Assembly (NCBI GenBank): GCA_903844155.1
Contig: CAIMSU010000223.1
Span: forward strand, 1 to 64,000
DNA from: an uncultured Pseudomonadota bacterium
GTDB taxonomy: Bacteria; Myxococcota_A; UBA796; SXON01
Reading direction: 5' to 3'
Length of the DNA: 64,000 bases
Shown here: piece by piece, positions 7,871 through 18,654 of the stretch
Position numbering within the stretch: position 1 is the stretch's first letter
How the letters are laid out: each line of letters starts with the position of its first letter
Translations under genes and position numbers: made by a program
Notes under the pieces: model-generated
The model's database searches: none
The model's input: only the letters and a program-made list of their open reading frames with translations
What the model was told of the DNA's origin: nothing

Positions 7871-9037
7871 TCACCCGCCCGACGAGGCGCTCTGCACGCA
7901 CGTCGCGTCCGGAATGTTGAAGTAGATCCACCACGTCCCGTCCGGCGCCCGCGCAACGCTGCCCCCGGATGCGCCCGGGAGCTGCATCACCTGGCCGTAC
8001 GCGGTCCACGTCAGCCCGTCGGAGCTCGTCGCCATCGACTCCACGAGCGCGACGGAGTCGACGTAGTACATGCGGTACCCGCCGGCGCCATCGGGAAGCG
8101 TGTCGGGTCCTGCGGCCTCGAGCAGCGTGTCGACCGCAGGCGGGGAGTTGACGTCCCAGGCCACGGCATCCGGTGACGTCCAGCCCTTCGCTGTCTGGTC
8201 CCACGAGCTCGCGTAGAGCACTTCCCCGCCGTCGGGCAACGAGAGCATCGTCGGGTCAGCGTCGCCCTGATCGCCGTCGCTGGACTGGACGATCGTGCCG
8301 GCCGAAGGGAAATCCGCGGAATCGGACGATTCGCTGCGGAAGAACGCGTGGGGCTTGTCCGCCATGTAGGGGTCCCAGGTGCCGGCGGGCAGTCGGCCGG
8401 CCGGCACGGCGTACCAGGCAAAGCGCAGGTCCCCGTTCGGAAGCGCGTAGAGGTCTGGGTCGACCACCTCGGAGAGCGCGTCAAAGTGGGCGTCAAACGA
8501 CGCGTCGACAAAGCCGGTGCCGTCGTTGACGGCCATTCCGAGCCCGCCGAGCCCGAGCAGCCCCTGGCGCCAGAACCGCGCGGGGTCGGTCCGCAGCGTG
8601 TCGATGAGCAGGTCGGGGTCGAGGTCGTTGTAGACGACGATCTGCTCGCCGGTGGCGGTGATGGCGACGTCGGGCACGCTCGCATGCTCGTGGACCAGCT
8701 CAGGCGTGCCTTCAAACCACAACCCGTCGGGCGAGGAGAGGCGGTAGACGGCGTCGCACCAGACGGTCTGCTGCGCGTGAAAGAGCTGCATCTGCACGGC
8801 GAGCGCGTTCTGGTCGGCGGTCTGCAGGCAGCGCTGGTCGGAGAGGCGGCCGATGAGCGAGAGAAAGTCCATGGGGGCGGAGGGGTCGACGACGGCGGAG
8901 CAGGCCGCGGGCGAGGCCGAGTCCGACGGGGCGCTGTCGGCGACGGTCGAGGCGGGGTGACAACCGAGCGCGCCGAGGACGCCGCCGAGCCACCAGGCCG
9001 CGGATTCGGGCCTACGCGGTGCGGGCCGAACGGGCAT
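7871..9037 (-). CDS. Lipoprotein, beta-propeller-like, unknown function
   Basis: A 388-residue exported protein. I start at the ATG ending at 9037 because the signal peptide that follows ends in a lipobox (LGALGC) near residue 26, while an upstream GTG would add residues in front of it. A Ser/Ala/Asp-rich linker follows. The body has recurring PDG/SxDG and WxxY blocks, reminiscent of glycoside-hydrolase-43-type or other beta-propellers. Catalytic residues cannot be assigned. Confidence 0.7.
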   Translation of the reverse strand: MPVRPAPRRPESAAWWLGGVLGALGCHPASTVADSAPSDSASPAACSAVVDPSAPMDFLSLIGRLSDQRCLQTADQNALAVQMQLFHAQQTVWCDAVYRLSSPDGLWFEGTPELVHEHASVPDVAITATGEQIVVYNDLDPDLLIDTLRTDPARFWRQGLLGLGGLGMAVNDGTGFVDASFDAHFDALSEVVDPDLYALPNGDLRFAWYAVPAGRLPAGTWDPYMADKPHAFFRSESSDSADFPSAGTIVQSSDGDQGDADPTMLSLPDGGEVLYASSWDQTAKGWTSPDAVAWDVNSPPAVDTLLEAAGPDTLPDGAGGYRMYYVDSVALVESMATSSDGLTWTAYGQVMQLPGASGGSVARAPDGTWWIYFNIPDATCVQSASSGG

Positions 9038-9122
9038 GACGGATCCGGTGGACCCCCGTTGTAGCACGCGCTGGCCGGCATCCGCGCAGCCTCGCAGGAC
9101 CTCGCAGGCGCCCGGCGCGCGC

Positions 9123-9128
9123 TAAGCT
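9123..9128 (+). promoter_or_regulatory. -10-like hexamer before MopE-fibrinogen lipoprotein gene
   Basis: TAAGCT ends five bases before the ATG at 9134. No ribosome-binding site is visible between them. Confidence 0.3.
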
Positions 9129-9133
9129 GGCAA

Positions 9134-10926
<1,793 letters not shown>

Positions 10927-10945
<19 letters not shown>

Positions 10946-12942
10946 GTCGGCGGCCGCCTGCGCCCGAGGAGCAGGCCCACCGCGACAAAGCTGGCGGACA
11001 GGAATGGCGCGACCCCGCCATCCGCGCACCCGCACGCGACACCTTCGAGCGGCGGTGGCTGGACCGTCGCCGTGTCGCCGGAGTCAGCAGGTCCGGAGTC
11101 AGCGGGGCCGGAGTCAGGCACCCCTGAGTCCTGCTCGCCGGAGTCTCGCACACCCGAATCACCCCCGGTGTCACAGCTGGTGATCGTGGGATCGGTGTCG
11201 TTGCAATCGGTGCCGCCGGCGGCGATCGCGTCCACGCCGTCGCCGTCCACGTCGGTCAGGTCAGCTCCGGAGCAGTCCTGGTCGATGCCGTCGTAGGGGA
11301 TCTCGGTGGCGTGGGTGTTGATGGCGGCGTTGGTGTCGTCGCAGTCCGGGCCGCCGGCAACGATGGCGTCCTCGCCGTCCCCGTCCACGTCCGCGAGATC
11401 GCCGCCGGAGCAGTCCTGGTCGATGCCGTCGTAGGGAATGTCGCGGGCGACGGGGGAGATCGCCGGGTCTGTGTCGTCGCAGTCGGGACCGACGCTGCCG
11501 TCCGCGCGGGCGTTCGAGGCGGAGTCGTAGCCATCACCGTCCTGGTCGTAATCGTCGGCGCCATCGCAGTTTTCGTCGACGCCGTCGTACCAGATCTCAG
11601 CGGCAGTCGGGTGTGCGCGGGGGTCGGCGTCGTCGCAGTCGGTGCCGAGGAACGCGACGCTGTCGTAGCCGTCGCCATCGGCGTCAAAGTCGGAGAGGCC
11701 GTCGCAGTTGGCGTCGAGGCCGTCGTAGGGCACGTCGACAGCGCCGGGGTGGACGTTGGAGTTGGAGTCGTTGCAGTCCGTGCCGCCGGCCGAGATCGCG
11801 TCGTAGCCGTCGCCGTCCTGGTCGTTCGCGGTGCGGAGAGCGCAGTCGTCCACCAGCCCGTCCGTGGGGTCGTCCGGCGCGCCCACGTAGACGCTCGGGT
11901 TGGCGTCGTCACAGTCGGTGCCTCCGTAGCTGGCCGCGTCAAAACCGTCCCCGTCCGCGTCGTAATCGTCAGCACCGTCGCAGTTCTCGTCGACGCCGTC
12001 GTACCACATCTCGGTGGCAAGCGGCGAGATCGTGGCGTCGGAGTCGTCACAGTCGGTGCCGAAGGTGCCGTCGGCCTGGGCGTGATCGTCGGCGTCGACG
12101 CCGTCCCCGTCGGCATCGTAGTCGTCCGCGCCGTCGCAATTGCTGTCGACGCCGTCGTACCACGCGTCAGCCGCGCCCGGGTAGATTGTGTTGTCGGAAT
12201 CGTCGCAATCCCCGGAACCGACGACCTCGTCAGCCGCGGCGCTGCAGGCAGCCTCGCTCACGGCCCCGTCGCCGTACCCGTCCCCGTCAACGTCGGCATA
12301 CCAGATCGTGGCGTCCACGGCTGAATTGTCGACGACGCCGTCGCAGTCCTCGTCGACGCCGTCGCAGTGCTCGGGCGCGCCCGGGTAGATGCTGGCGTTG
12401 GTGTCGTCGCAGTCGCCGGCGCAGTCGGTCACGCCGTCGGCGTCGAGATCGTTGCAGCCATCATCGACGAGCAGGGTGAGGTTGCTGGCGAGGTTCCAGC
12501 CGTCGCCGTCCGAGCCGCCGTTGTTGTTGACGGCGTTGCCGGCGGCGTAAAGGGTGTAGGTGCCTTCGACGACCGGGGCGGTCCAACTGAAGTCGAAGAC
12601 GACGGCGGAGGAGGACATTTTGACGGGCGCCGAGTGGGTGATCTCGCTGGAGGAGAGCTTGTCGTTGGAGCCGGCGGCGAGGGCGCCAGAGGACGCGGAG
12701 ACGTCGAGGCCGGCGTAGGTGTGCGACGCGTCCGTGGTGGAGACGATGAGCGTGACGGTGACGGTGTCGCCGGGGTACACGGTCGTGGAGTCGGTCGCGA
12801 ACGCAACACTGGTGGTGCCGTCCGCCGTGCCGCCGTGGCAGGCGCCGCAACCGCTCTTGGAACGCCCAGTCTTACCGTTGGTGCTCGCGTGGGCGAGGAA
12901 CGGCGCCAGCAAGAGCGTCGCGATGAGCCAGGACCAGCGCAT
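10927..12942 (-). CDS. MYXO-CTERM surface protein with CxxCH motif and MopE-type repeats
   Basis: A 671-residue exported protein. A signal peptide (LIATLLLAPFLAHA) is followed by a single CGACH motif, a possible c-type haem site. A beta-sandwich domain of about 130 residues follows, resembling the choice-of-anchor V/Reeler-like family. Then come seven Asp-rich repeats with (Y/C)DGxDxxCxG knots, a Pro/Asp/Ser linker and a C-terminal tail with Cys, a hydrophobic segment and GRRRPP, as in MYXO-CTERM sorting signals. Two in-frame ATGs exist. I choose the second because a CATAAT hexamer overlaps the first and sits seven bases before the second. Confidence 0.82.
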
Positions 12943-12949
12943 GCACGTC

Positions 12950-12955
12950 ATTATG
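12950..12955 (-). promoter_or_regulatory. -10-like hexamer, leaderless start of MYXO-CTERM gene
   Basis: CATAAT on the minus strand ends seven bases before the ATG at 12942. It overlaps an upstream in-frame ATG (12951), which is therefore unlikely to be the start. Confidence 0.4.
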
Positions 12956-12975
12956 CGCCCACCCTCAGCCCGCGC

Positions 12976-13057
12976 ATGTATGAAAAGCGACGACGTCAGT
13001 TTTCATACATCCCTGCGCGCCGATGTATCAAAAGCGACGTCGTCAGTTTTCGTACAT
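12976..13057. repeat. Tandem pair of 35-bp palindromes
   Basis: Two 35-base near-palindromes lie at 12976-13010 and 13023-13057 (period 47). Both match the pattern ATGTATSAAAAGCGACG then WCGTCAGTTTTCRTACAT. The arms of the first (TGTATGAAAA and TTTTCATACA) are perfectly complementary. They differ at four positions, partly symmetric. They lie between the divergent-facing end of bioF and the start of the MYXO-CTERM gene, and bioF reads through the second copy into the first. Possible roles are a dispersed palindromic repeat, a bidirectional terminator or paired operators. Confidence 0.65.
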
Positions 13058-14178
13058 GCGGACGACACGGCGGTCAGGAGGCGGTCGATCTGCTCGTTTG
13101 AGTGCTCCGCGGAGAGCGTGATCCGCAGCCGCTCCGAGCCTCGCGCCACCGTCGGATAGCGCACGGCACCGACCAGGAAGCCGGCTTCCAACAGCTCTCC
13201 CGCCAGCGCCATCGTCCGCGCGCCGGTCACGATCGGGACGATGTGCGCCACCCCGAGCGCGTCGATCCCGAGGTCCTGCAGCCCCGCCCGGAGGCGCGCG
13301 GTGTTCGCCGCCAACCGCTCTCGTCGCTCGGCTGTCGCAAGCCGGACCCCGACCGACGCCGCCAGCGCCACCCCCTCCGGCAACGCTGTGGTGTAGATGA
13401 ACGGCCGCGCCGAAGAGATCAGGATCTCCCTCACCTCCGGCGGTCCGACGACAAAAGCACCCGCAGCCCCGAACGCCTTCCCGAGCGTCCCCACGACGAT
13501 GTCGGGGGTGACCCCCTCGCCGGCTGCCACGCCTCGCCCCTCAGGCCCGAGGCAGCCCAGCGCGTGGGCCTCGTCCACGACCAGCGTCCGGCCGCGCAAC
13601 GCCGACTGCAGGCGATCAAACGGCGGAACATCGCCGTCCATCGAGTAGAGCCCCTCGACCACGACCGCGGTCGCTTCATCCGGCAGCTCGGACGCGCCAT
13701 GCGTGACCACCCGCCTCGCACACCTGGAGAGTCGCAGCCCGTCGATGATCGACGCGTGGTTGTACGCGTCGGACGCGATCATGTCGCCCTCGCCGTACAG
13801 CGCGGTGAACACCGCGAGGTTCGCCAGGTAGCCGCTGCCAAAAAGCGTCGCCGGCCGCCCCAGCCACTCGCTCAGCTGCGCCTCCAGCGCGTCGTGCCCG
13901 CGCCGGTTTCCCGCGATGAGCCGCGCCGCCCCCGCACCGCCCGACGCCATCGCCGCCTCCACCTCCGGGTGCGCCGCCAGACCGAGGTAGTCGTTGGACG
14001 AGAACACGTCATAGACGCGATCCTCGCCCGCGATCAACGCGCGCGTCGCGTCCACGGGCACCTGGGCGCGCAACCGGCGCCGAAGTCCTTGCGCCTCGAT
14101 CTCCGCGGCCCTCGCCCGCCAACGCGCGCGCCCGCCGAGCCCCGTTGACGCTTCCGCGTCGCCCTCGTCGCCGATCAC
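13003..14178 (-). CDS. bioF: 8-amino-7-oxononanoate synthase
   Basis: A 391-residue PLP enzyme that condenses pimeloyl-ACP/CoA with alanine in biotin synthesis. Family signatures are FSSNDYLGLAAHP, LFGSGYLAN, DEAHALG and the PLP-binding GTLGKAFG (K234). It starts at GTG 14178, overlapping the bioB stop. The last 18 or so codons after QIDRLLTAV are encoded by the palindromic repeats at 12976-13057, giving a low-complexity tail (KTDDVAFDTSARRDV) that is probably not ancestral. Confidence 0.94.
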   Translation of the reverse strand: MIGDEGDAEASTGLGGRARWRARAAEIEAQGLRRRLRAQVPVDATRALIAGEDRVYDVFSSNDYLGLAAHPEVEAAMASGGAGAARLIAGNRRGHDALEAQLSEWLGRPATLFGSGYLANLAVFTALYGEGDMIASDAYNHASIIDGLRLSRCARRVVTHGASELPDEATAVVVEGLYSMDGDVPPFDRLQSALRGRTLVVDEAHALGCLGPEGRGVAAGEGVTPDIVVGTLGKAFGAAGAFVVGPPEVREILISSARPFIYTTALPEGVALAASVGVRLATAERRERLAANTARLRAGLQDLGIDALGVAHIVPIVTGARTMALAGELLEAGFLVGAVRYPTVARGSERLRITLSAEHSNEQIDRLLTAVSSACTKTDDVAFDTSARRDV

Positions 14179-15239
14179 GCCACGCCGTTGGCGTCCGTGC
14201 CCTCAACGCGAACGCCCGGCCGCAGGCTTGCGGGGTGCGGCTTGTGCGGCGGCGGGCGGATGACCATGCCCTCGCGCTCGATCATCTCCAGGTCCTCCGC
14301 CGCTTCTCGCCCAGCGGTCGTCAGGTAGTTCCCGAGCATGACTCCGTTGGCGCCGGCCCGGAAGATCTCGCTCTGCCGCTCGCCGAGGTTCACGCTGCGA
14401 CCGCCACAGACGATCAGATCCTTCGTCGGCAGCACCAGCCGGTAGAGCGCGATGATCTTGAGGCAGTCGAGCGCTGTGAGCTCGCGGTTGGCCTCCAGCG
14501 GCGTGCCCGGTCGCGGATTGAGGAAGTTCAACGGGACGGAGTCGACGTTCAGCTCCCGCAGCTCCATCGCCAGCTCGATGCGCTGGGCCCAGCTCTCGCC
14601 CATCCCGAAGATGCCGCCCGAGCACGTGTACATCCCGAGGTCACGGGCGGCCTTGATCGTGTCCACCTCGTCGTCGTAGGAGTGGCTGCTCACGATGTTC
14701 GCGTGGAAGGAGCGGGCGGTCTCGAGGTTGTGGTGGACGGCCTGCATGCCCGCCTCCTGCAGCTCGGCCAGCGCGTCCTTGCCCATCAGCCCGAGCGATG
14801 CGCACGTCTGCATGCCGGTATCGTCCCGGATCGCGGAGACCGCCGCCTTCATCGTCTCCAATTCCTTCCGATTCGTCATCGCGCGCCCGCTGGCGACGAG
14901 GCTGAACTCGCGCACGCCGTTCTCCCAGGCGAGCTTCGCCTCGGCCCGCAGCGTGTCGACGTCCTTGAGCTGGTACTTCGGCGCGTCGGTCTCAAAATGG
15001 GCGGACTGGCTGCAGAAGCTGCACACCTCCGGGCAGCGCCCCGACTTGGCGTTGGAGATGCCGCAGGTGTTCACGAAGTTGCCCTTGTGCTCGCGCCGGA
15101 CCGCTTGCGCGCACGCCCACAGCGCTTCGAGGTCGTCGGGGTCGGTCAGCGCGACGATCGCCCGGGCGTCATCGTCCGATATGCCGATGCCGCGCTCGGC
15201 GTTTTCGGCGATGGTCTTCCAGTCGAGGGCAACGCGCAT
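14175..15239 (-). CDS. bioB: Biotin synthase
   Basis: A 354-residue radical SAM enzyme that inserts sulphur into dethiobiotin. The SAM-cluster motif is CPEVCSFC (C69, C73, C76). Other signatures are YNHNLE-type VHHNLETA, SGGIFGMGESW, VPLNFLNPRPGTPL and an auxiliary-cluster region around C(A)SLG. It is the first gene of a bioB-bioF pair with a start-stop overlap. A GGAG sequence lies just before the ATG, within the hairpin at 15245-15262. Confidence 0.95.
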   Translation of the reverse strand: MRVALDWKTIAENAERGIGISDDDARAIVALTDPDDLEALWACAQAVRREHKGNFVNTCGISNAKSGRCPEVCSFCSQSAHFETDAPKYQLKDVDTLRAEAKLAWENGVREFSLVASGRAMTNRKELETMKAAVSAIRDDTGMQTCASLGLMGKDALAELQEAGMQAVHHNLETARSFHANIVSSHSYDDEVDTIKAARDLGMYTCSGGIFGMGESWAQRIELAMELRELNVDSVPLNFLNPRPGTPLEANRELTALDCLKIIALYRLVLPTKDLIVCGGRSVNLGERQSEIFRAGANGVMLGNYLTTAGREAAEDLEMIEREGMVIRPPPHKPHPASLRPGVRVEGTDANGVA

Positions 15240-15244
15240 GGGGG

Positions 15245-15262
15245 CTCCGGCGGGCGCCGGAG
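15245..15262. promoter_or_regulatory. Hairpin overlapping the bioB ribosome-binding region
   Basis: CTCCGGCG and CGCCGGAG form a tight inverted repeat with little or no loop, six bases before the bioB ATG. On the bioB transcript it would contain the GGAG ribosome-binding sequence. It may be an operator, an RNA switch controlling translation, or the terminator of the upstream surface-protein gene. Confidence 0.35.
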
Positions 15263-15314
15263 ATAACCGATGCCCCGCGACGAGGCGCAGCGATCGCGCC
15301 CAGACGGGCGGCGT

Positions 15315-16298
15315 TCAGCGGCGGCGGCGAGCCAGCAGCGCCCCGGCCAGCAGGGCCGCTCCGAGCACGCCATCACCGGCAGGCGACGTGGCGCATCCAC
15401 ATCCGGACGGCGAAATATTCAACGTCGCCGTACCCTTTCCGCCGTTTCCGCCGTTCCCCGAGCCCGAGTCACCACCGCTGTCCCCGACCGGACCGGTGTC
15501 CGGGCACGGTAGATCGCTGCCGTCACAATCCTGGTCGATGCCGTCGCCGCACGTCTCGACCGCGCCTGCGTAGATGAGCGGGTTGGAGTCGTCGCAGTCC
15601 GGGCCGCCGACGACGCTGGAGTCCTGGCCATCGCCGTCCACGTCCGTCAGGTCGCTGCCGTTGCAGTCCTGATCGATGCCGTCGTACGGGATCTCCGTCG
15701 TCGGCGCGCCGACGGTGGGGTCCGCGTCGTTGCAGTCGGTGCCACCCCAGTCGGTGCTGGCGACGCCGTCGTTGTCGACGTCCGCGTCGTCCGAGTCGAT
15801 CTCCATGTAGTAGAAATACTGCTCGGCAGCGGCCGAGAAGGACGTCGGAACCGTCGAGGACGGGTAGCGGTAGCTCGCCGTCACGCGTCCGAACCAGGGG
15901 TCCGCGGTGCCATCCTGCTCGTAGTAGTAGTACCAGCCGTCCGGCATCCACGCGCCGATCGCGTAGGTGCTGCCCTTGTCGAGCAGCCAGTGCGGGCTCG
16001 CCGAAGCCCATCCCTGCCCATCGTGGGGGAGGTCGGTGCCGTCGATCTGCTCCACGAGGTTGTAGGTGTCTCCATCGAGCTTGTAGAGCACCAGAACCGG
16101 GGTGACGTCGGACGCGTGGTTGTTGTAGACGCCAAACCGGAGACCGGAGACACCGGCGGCATGCGCGACGTCGACGCGCACGACCTTCAGCATGTCGCCG
16201 TTGTTGTTGTAGACGTCGGTGTTGCCGATGGTGTCGGTCGTGGTCGCATGCGCGGTCGACACGCCGAGCGCGAGGGAGAGGAGCAGGGTGGCGATCAA
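15315..16298 (-). CDS. MYXO-CTERM surface protein with MopE-type repeats
   Basis: A 327-residue exported protein of unknown function. A signal peptide (LLLSLALGVSTAHA) is followed by a beta-rich domain of about 150 residues with Tyr-rich stretches (YYYYEQDG). Two Asp/Cys repeats follow (PYDGIDQDCNG, CGDGIDQDCDG), then a Gly/Asn-rich linker and a MYXO-CTERM-like tail (SGCGCAT, hydrophobic segment, RRRR). The start is a TTG with GGAG seven bases upstream. A TACAAT hexamer lies 22 bases before the start. Confidence 0.75.
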   Translation of the reverse strand: MIATLLLSLALGVSTAHATTTDTIGNTDVYNNNGDMLKVVRVDVAHAAGVSGLRFGVYNNHASDVTPVLVLYKLDGDTYNLVEQIDGTDLPHDGQGWASASPHWLLDKGSTYAIGAWMPDGWYYYYEQDGTADPWFGRVTASYRYPSSTVPTSFSAAAEQYFYYMEIDSDDADVDNDGVASTDWGGTDCNDADPTVGAPTTEIPYDGIDQDCNGSDLTDVDGDGQDSSVVGGPDCDDSNPLIYAGAVETCGDGIDQDCDGSDLPCPDTGPVGDSGGDSGSGNGGNGGKGTATLNISPSGCGCATSPAGDGVLGAALLAGALLARRRR

Positions 16299-16320
16299 CG
16301 GTGTCTCCGGGACAGCGCGG

Positions 16321-16326
16321 ATTGTA
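16321..16326 (-). promoter_or_regulatory. -10-like hexamer with short leader
   Basis: TACAAT on the minus strand lies 22 bases before the TTG start at 16298, leaving room for the GGAG ribosome-binding site. This contrasts with the leaderless-type starts nearby. Confidence 0.4.
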
Positions 16327-16352
16327 GCCGGTAACGGCCGCCGCTGCCGGCG

Positions 16353-17156
16353 CTACTCGGCGAGCACGAAGTCGTCTAGCGCCTGCGCCCCGTTGGTCAT
16401 CGAGTTCACGACGATGCCGAGGACGACGTTTTCGGGCGGTGCCGCGGACCCGAGCGTCGCCACCATCCACGTCGCCTGGATGCTTCGGGACCCACCGGCG
16501 TCGTTGTTCGGGATGAACATCCAGGTGTAGTACTGCTGGTCGACGGTCAGGTAGGTCACGTTCAGCGTGGCGGGCACGCGCATCCACGTGCGCTCGATGG
16601 CGACGCGCCCAAAATCCGACGTGTCGACCCACCGCCACTGAACCATCGAGTTCACGTCTGCCGTGACGCCAAGCGCAAGGTTGATCGTGCTGAAGGTCTC
16701 CGCCTCCAGCGACAGGCAGTCGCCGTCGATGAAGCACTGCTCATCGCCATTGAACGTGCGCGTGGACGTGACGTACGTCGTCGGCTGGATGTCCATCGGG
16801 TTCGTGGCGACGTTCGCGACCATCAGGTCGTTGATCGCGACAGTCGACGTGAACCCCACCGCGGCGCCGCGCACCCCGTCGAGCGAGCGGGTCCCGTCGT
16901 TCAGCGCGTTGACAGCGTCGTCTGAGAGGGTGTTGACGGCGTACCCGGTGGTGGTGGTCTGATCGATGTTGGTGTCGAGCCAGGCGTCGAGGTTGATCGT
17001 CGCGGCCTCCAACGCGCCCGTTGACGGGTCATCGTCGGCATGCTCGAACATGTACCCGCACAATTCGTCGAGGGTCTGCGGCGCCTCGGGGAGTTTTTTG
17101 CAGCCCGCGCCGAGGAGCATGGGGGCGACGAAGATTGCGATGGACGAACGGTTCAC
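16353..17156 (-). CDS. Hypothetical lipoprotein
   Basis: A 267-residue protein with a signal peptide and lipobox (LLGAGC, Cys19). The mature part is Thr/Asn/Val-rich and beta-strand-like, with Cys pairs around CFIDGDC. I recognise no domain. It starts at GTG 17156, preceded at six bases by TAGACT. It lies between two other lipoprotein/surface genes on the same strand. Confidence 0.7.
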   Translation of the reverse strand: MNRSSIAIFVAPMLLGAGCKKLPEAPQTLDELCGYMFEHADDDPSTGALEAATINLDAWLDTNIDQTTTTGYAVNTLSDDAVNALNDGTRSLDGVRGAAVGFTSTVAINDLMVANVATNPMDIQPTTYVTSTRTFNGDEQCFIDGDCLSLEAETFSTINLALGVTADVNSMVQWRWVDTSDFGRVAIERTWMRVPATLNVTYLTVDQQYYTWMFIPNNDAGGSRSIQATWMVATLGSAAPPENVVLGIVVNSMTNGAQALDDFVLAE

Positions 17157-17162
17157 ACGCGC

Positions 17163-17168
17163 AGTCTA
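17163..17168 (-). promoter_or_regulatory. -10-like hexamer, leaderless-type start
   Basis: TAGACT on the minus strand ends six bases before the GTG at 17156. No Shine-Dalgarno sequence lies between. Confidence 0.35.
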
Positions 17169-17253
17169 CGCCGATTCTGGGGGGGATGGCGACGATCAGG
17201 TTGAGGTGTGGTCGCGAATTGTCATGGGTCGGTCGGAGGGGACCCAGCCACGA

Positions 17254-18084
17254 TCACGGGCAGGCCCAGGTGAAGTTGAACGGGGTGGTGTCCCACTGCG
17301 TGGTGTCCGGGGGAACGCTCCCGGTCGGCGTCGCGGCGCCCCAGTGCGCTCTCGCGGGGTGAACGGGGTCCCCGTCACCGTACTCGAATGTGACGGTCGC
17401 AAAGGCGTCAGTCCGCGAAACCACCCTTTCTCCCTCCCACGTCCACGTCTCCCCACAGCCGGAGAGGAGATGGTCACCATCCCACACGAACGAGCTGTCG
17501 TATTGGCTCGCCGGTTCGGACGTCTCGGAGAGCATGTGGTCGCCGTCGAACGCGAACAGGATGCTGTAGTTGCCAGCACTGCCCTCGGTTTGCAGCTCGG
17601 TCCATCCTGCCACCGCGGAGTAAGTGTTGAGCGTGACGGAGTCCAAAGAGCCGTCCTGTGTGTCGTCATGCAGGGTCACCGTATGGGCGGCGCGGTCGCA
17701 CGTTTCGGTGATGCCGTCGTTGGACTGCCAATCGTCGAAGTACGACGATGAAACCTCCTCCGTGAGGCAACCATGCTCGTCCCAGGCGTCCGTTGTCGTC
17801 CCCTCGAAGCCGTCGTCGTACACTTCGTCGGAGACGCGGTGGCCGTCGGCGTCGAACGTCTTCAACTCAGTCCTGTCGCCGTTTTGTCCGACGATGCTCA
17901 CCGTGCAACCCGCGTTCCTCGGCTCAAGCCAGGTCTGCCCGCAGTCTGAACCGAGGAGCCCCTCACCGGCGGGCTCCGCGGGCCACCATTGATTCGCCCA
18001 CTTCGGGTCGGCGACGCCAAACTCCGCGGTGTCCCGCGCGCCGGTGTCCGAATCCGGCGGCCGGTGACCGCAGGCGAGGAGCAC
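17254..18084 (-). CDS. Hypothetical lipoprotein with uncertain start
   Basis: A 276-residue protein whose frame opens with a lipobox-like LLAC only a few residues after the GTG at 18084. The frame is closed by a stop at 18097-18099. A CTG start at 18093, preceded by GAGGTG, would give a slightly longer but still very short signal peptide without a basic N-region. The body has repeated WDxxG/FDxDGxR-like units that resemble YD/RHS-type repeats. Function unknown. The 5' end may be damaged or use a non-standard start. Confidence 0.6.
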   Translation of the reverse strand: MLLACGHRPPDSDTGARDTAEFGVADPKWANQWWPAEPAGEGLLGSDCGQTWLEPRNAGCTVSIVGQNGDRTELKTFDADGHRVSDEVYDDGFEGTTTDAWDEHGCLTEEVSSSYFDDWQSNDGITETCDRAAHTVTLHDDTQDGSLDSVTLNTYSAVAGWTELQTEGSAGNYSILFAFDGDHMLSETSEPASQYDSSFVWDGDHLLSGCGETWTWEGERVVSRTDAFATVTFEYGDGDPVHPARAHWGAATPTGSVPPDTTQWDTTPFNFTWACP

Positions 18085-18111
18085 CCAGAGCAGATGTCAC
18101 CTCACCCCGAG

Positions 18112-18117
18112 ATTGTA
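18112..18117 (-). promoter_or_regulatory. -10-like hexamer upstream of the 17254-18084 lipoprotein gene
   Basis: TACAAT on the minus strand is 27 bases before the GTG at 18084 and 18 bases before the alternative CTG at 18093. It directly follows the hairpin that ends the rnpB unit. Confidence 0.4.
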
Positions 18118-18135
18118 ACCGGGAAAACGCCCGGT
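18118..18135 (-). terminator. Possible rnpB terminator hairpin
   Basis: ACCGGG (18118-18123) and CCCGGT (18130-18135) form a six-base stem about ten bases beyond the 3' end of the RNase P RNA. No T-run follows; instead the TACAAT promoter-like hexamer of the next gene does, so termination here is only a guess. Confidence 0.3.
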
Positions 18136-18144
18136 GGGCTAAGT

Positions 18145-18600
18145 CAAAGGCGCTCGTAAGCGGAGTTCTGTGCCCGGGCTCTGTCGCCATCACCCGGGTG
18201 GAAGCCATTCCTCTACGTCGACCGTTACCGGCCGACTTTAGCAGCCAACCCGGGTCCATACGCGGGCCACGCGGACCCTTCTTGGCCTTGCTCCGGAGGG
18301 GGTTTGCCTGGCCGCCCCTGTCACCAGGGGCGCCGGTGCGCTCTTGCCGCACCCTTTCAATCTCACCGCGACCCGAAGGCCGCCCCGTCGTCGCCGCCGC
18401 TCGACCGGGCAAGCCCGGATGACGTCGGCAATCGGGGAGGCGCCGACGATGCCCTCGCGGGTGTCGGCGTCCTGGCGTTCTGCTCTCTGTTGCGCTTTCC
18501 TCCAGCTCACGCTGACTGGGCGTTACCCAGCCTCCTGCCCTATGGAGCTCCGACTTTCCTCCCGCAGGTCACCCTGCCGGCGGCTTCCTGAGCGCCTTTG
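18145..18600 (-). ncRNA. rnpB: RNase P RNA, class A
   Basis: This is the catalytic RNA that matures the 5' ends of tRNAs. On the minus strand the terminal P1 stem pairs CAAAGGCGCTC at the 5' side (18590-18600) with GAGCGCCTTTG at the 3' side (18145-18155). The hallmark GGAGGAAAGTCGGAGCTCC is near the 5' end (about 18545-18565), and the conserved 3' portion includes GAACTCCGCTTAC. About 456 nt is somewhat longer than the roughly 380 nt of E. coli, with extra GC-rich helices. The 54 bases beyond its 5' end (18601-18654) hold no gene I can see. Confidence 0.93.
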
Positions 18601-18654
18601 ACTCGATCATCGCCTATGCCGCGAGGTAGCACGGGGCCAGCGCGCGCTGCATCG

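Noticed and set aside
12976-13057. Possible CRISPR array
   Set aside because: Only two units, a 12-base spacer, palindromic repeats spanning their full length, and no cas genes in the window.
18145-18600. Short open frames inside the rnpB region
   Set aside because: The sequence is fully explained by RNase P RNA, with conserved P1 pairing and core motif.
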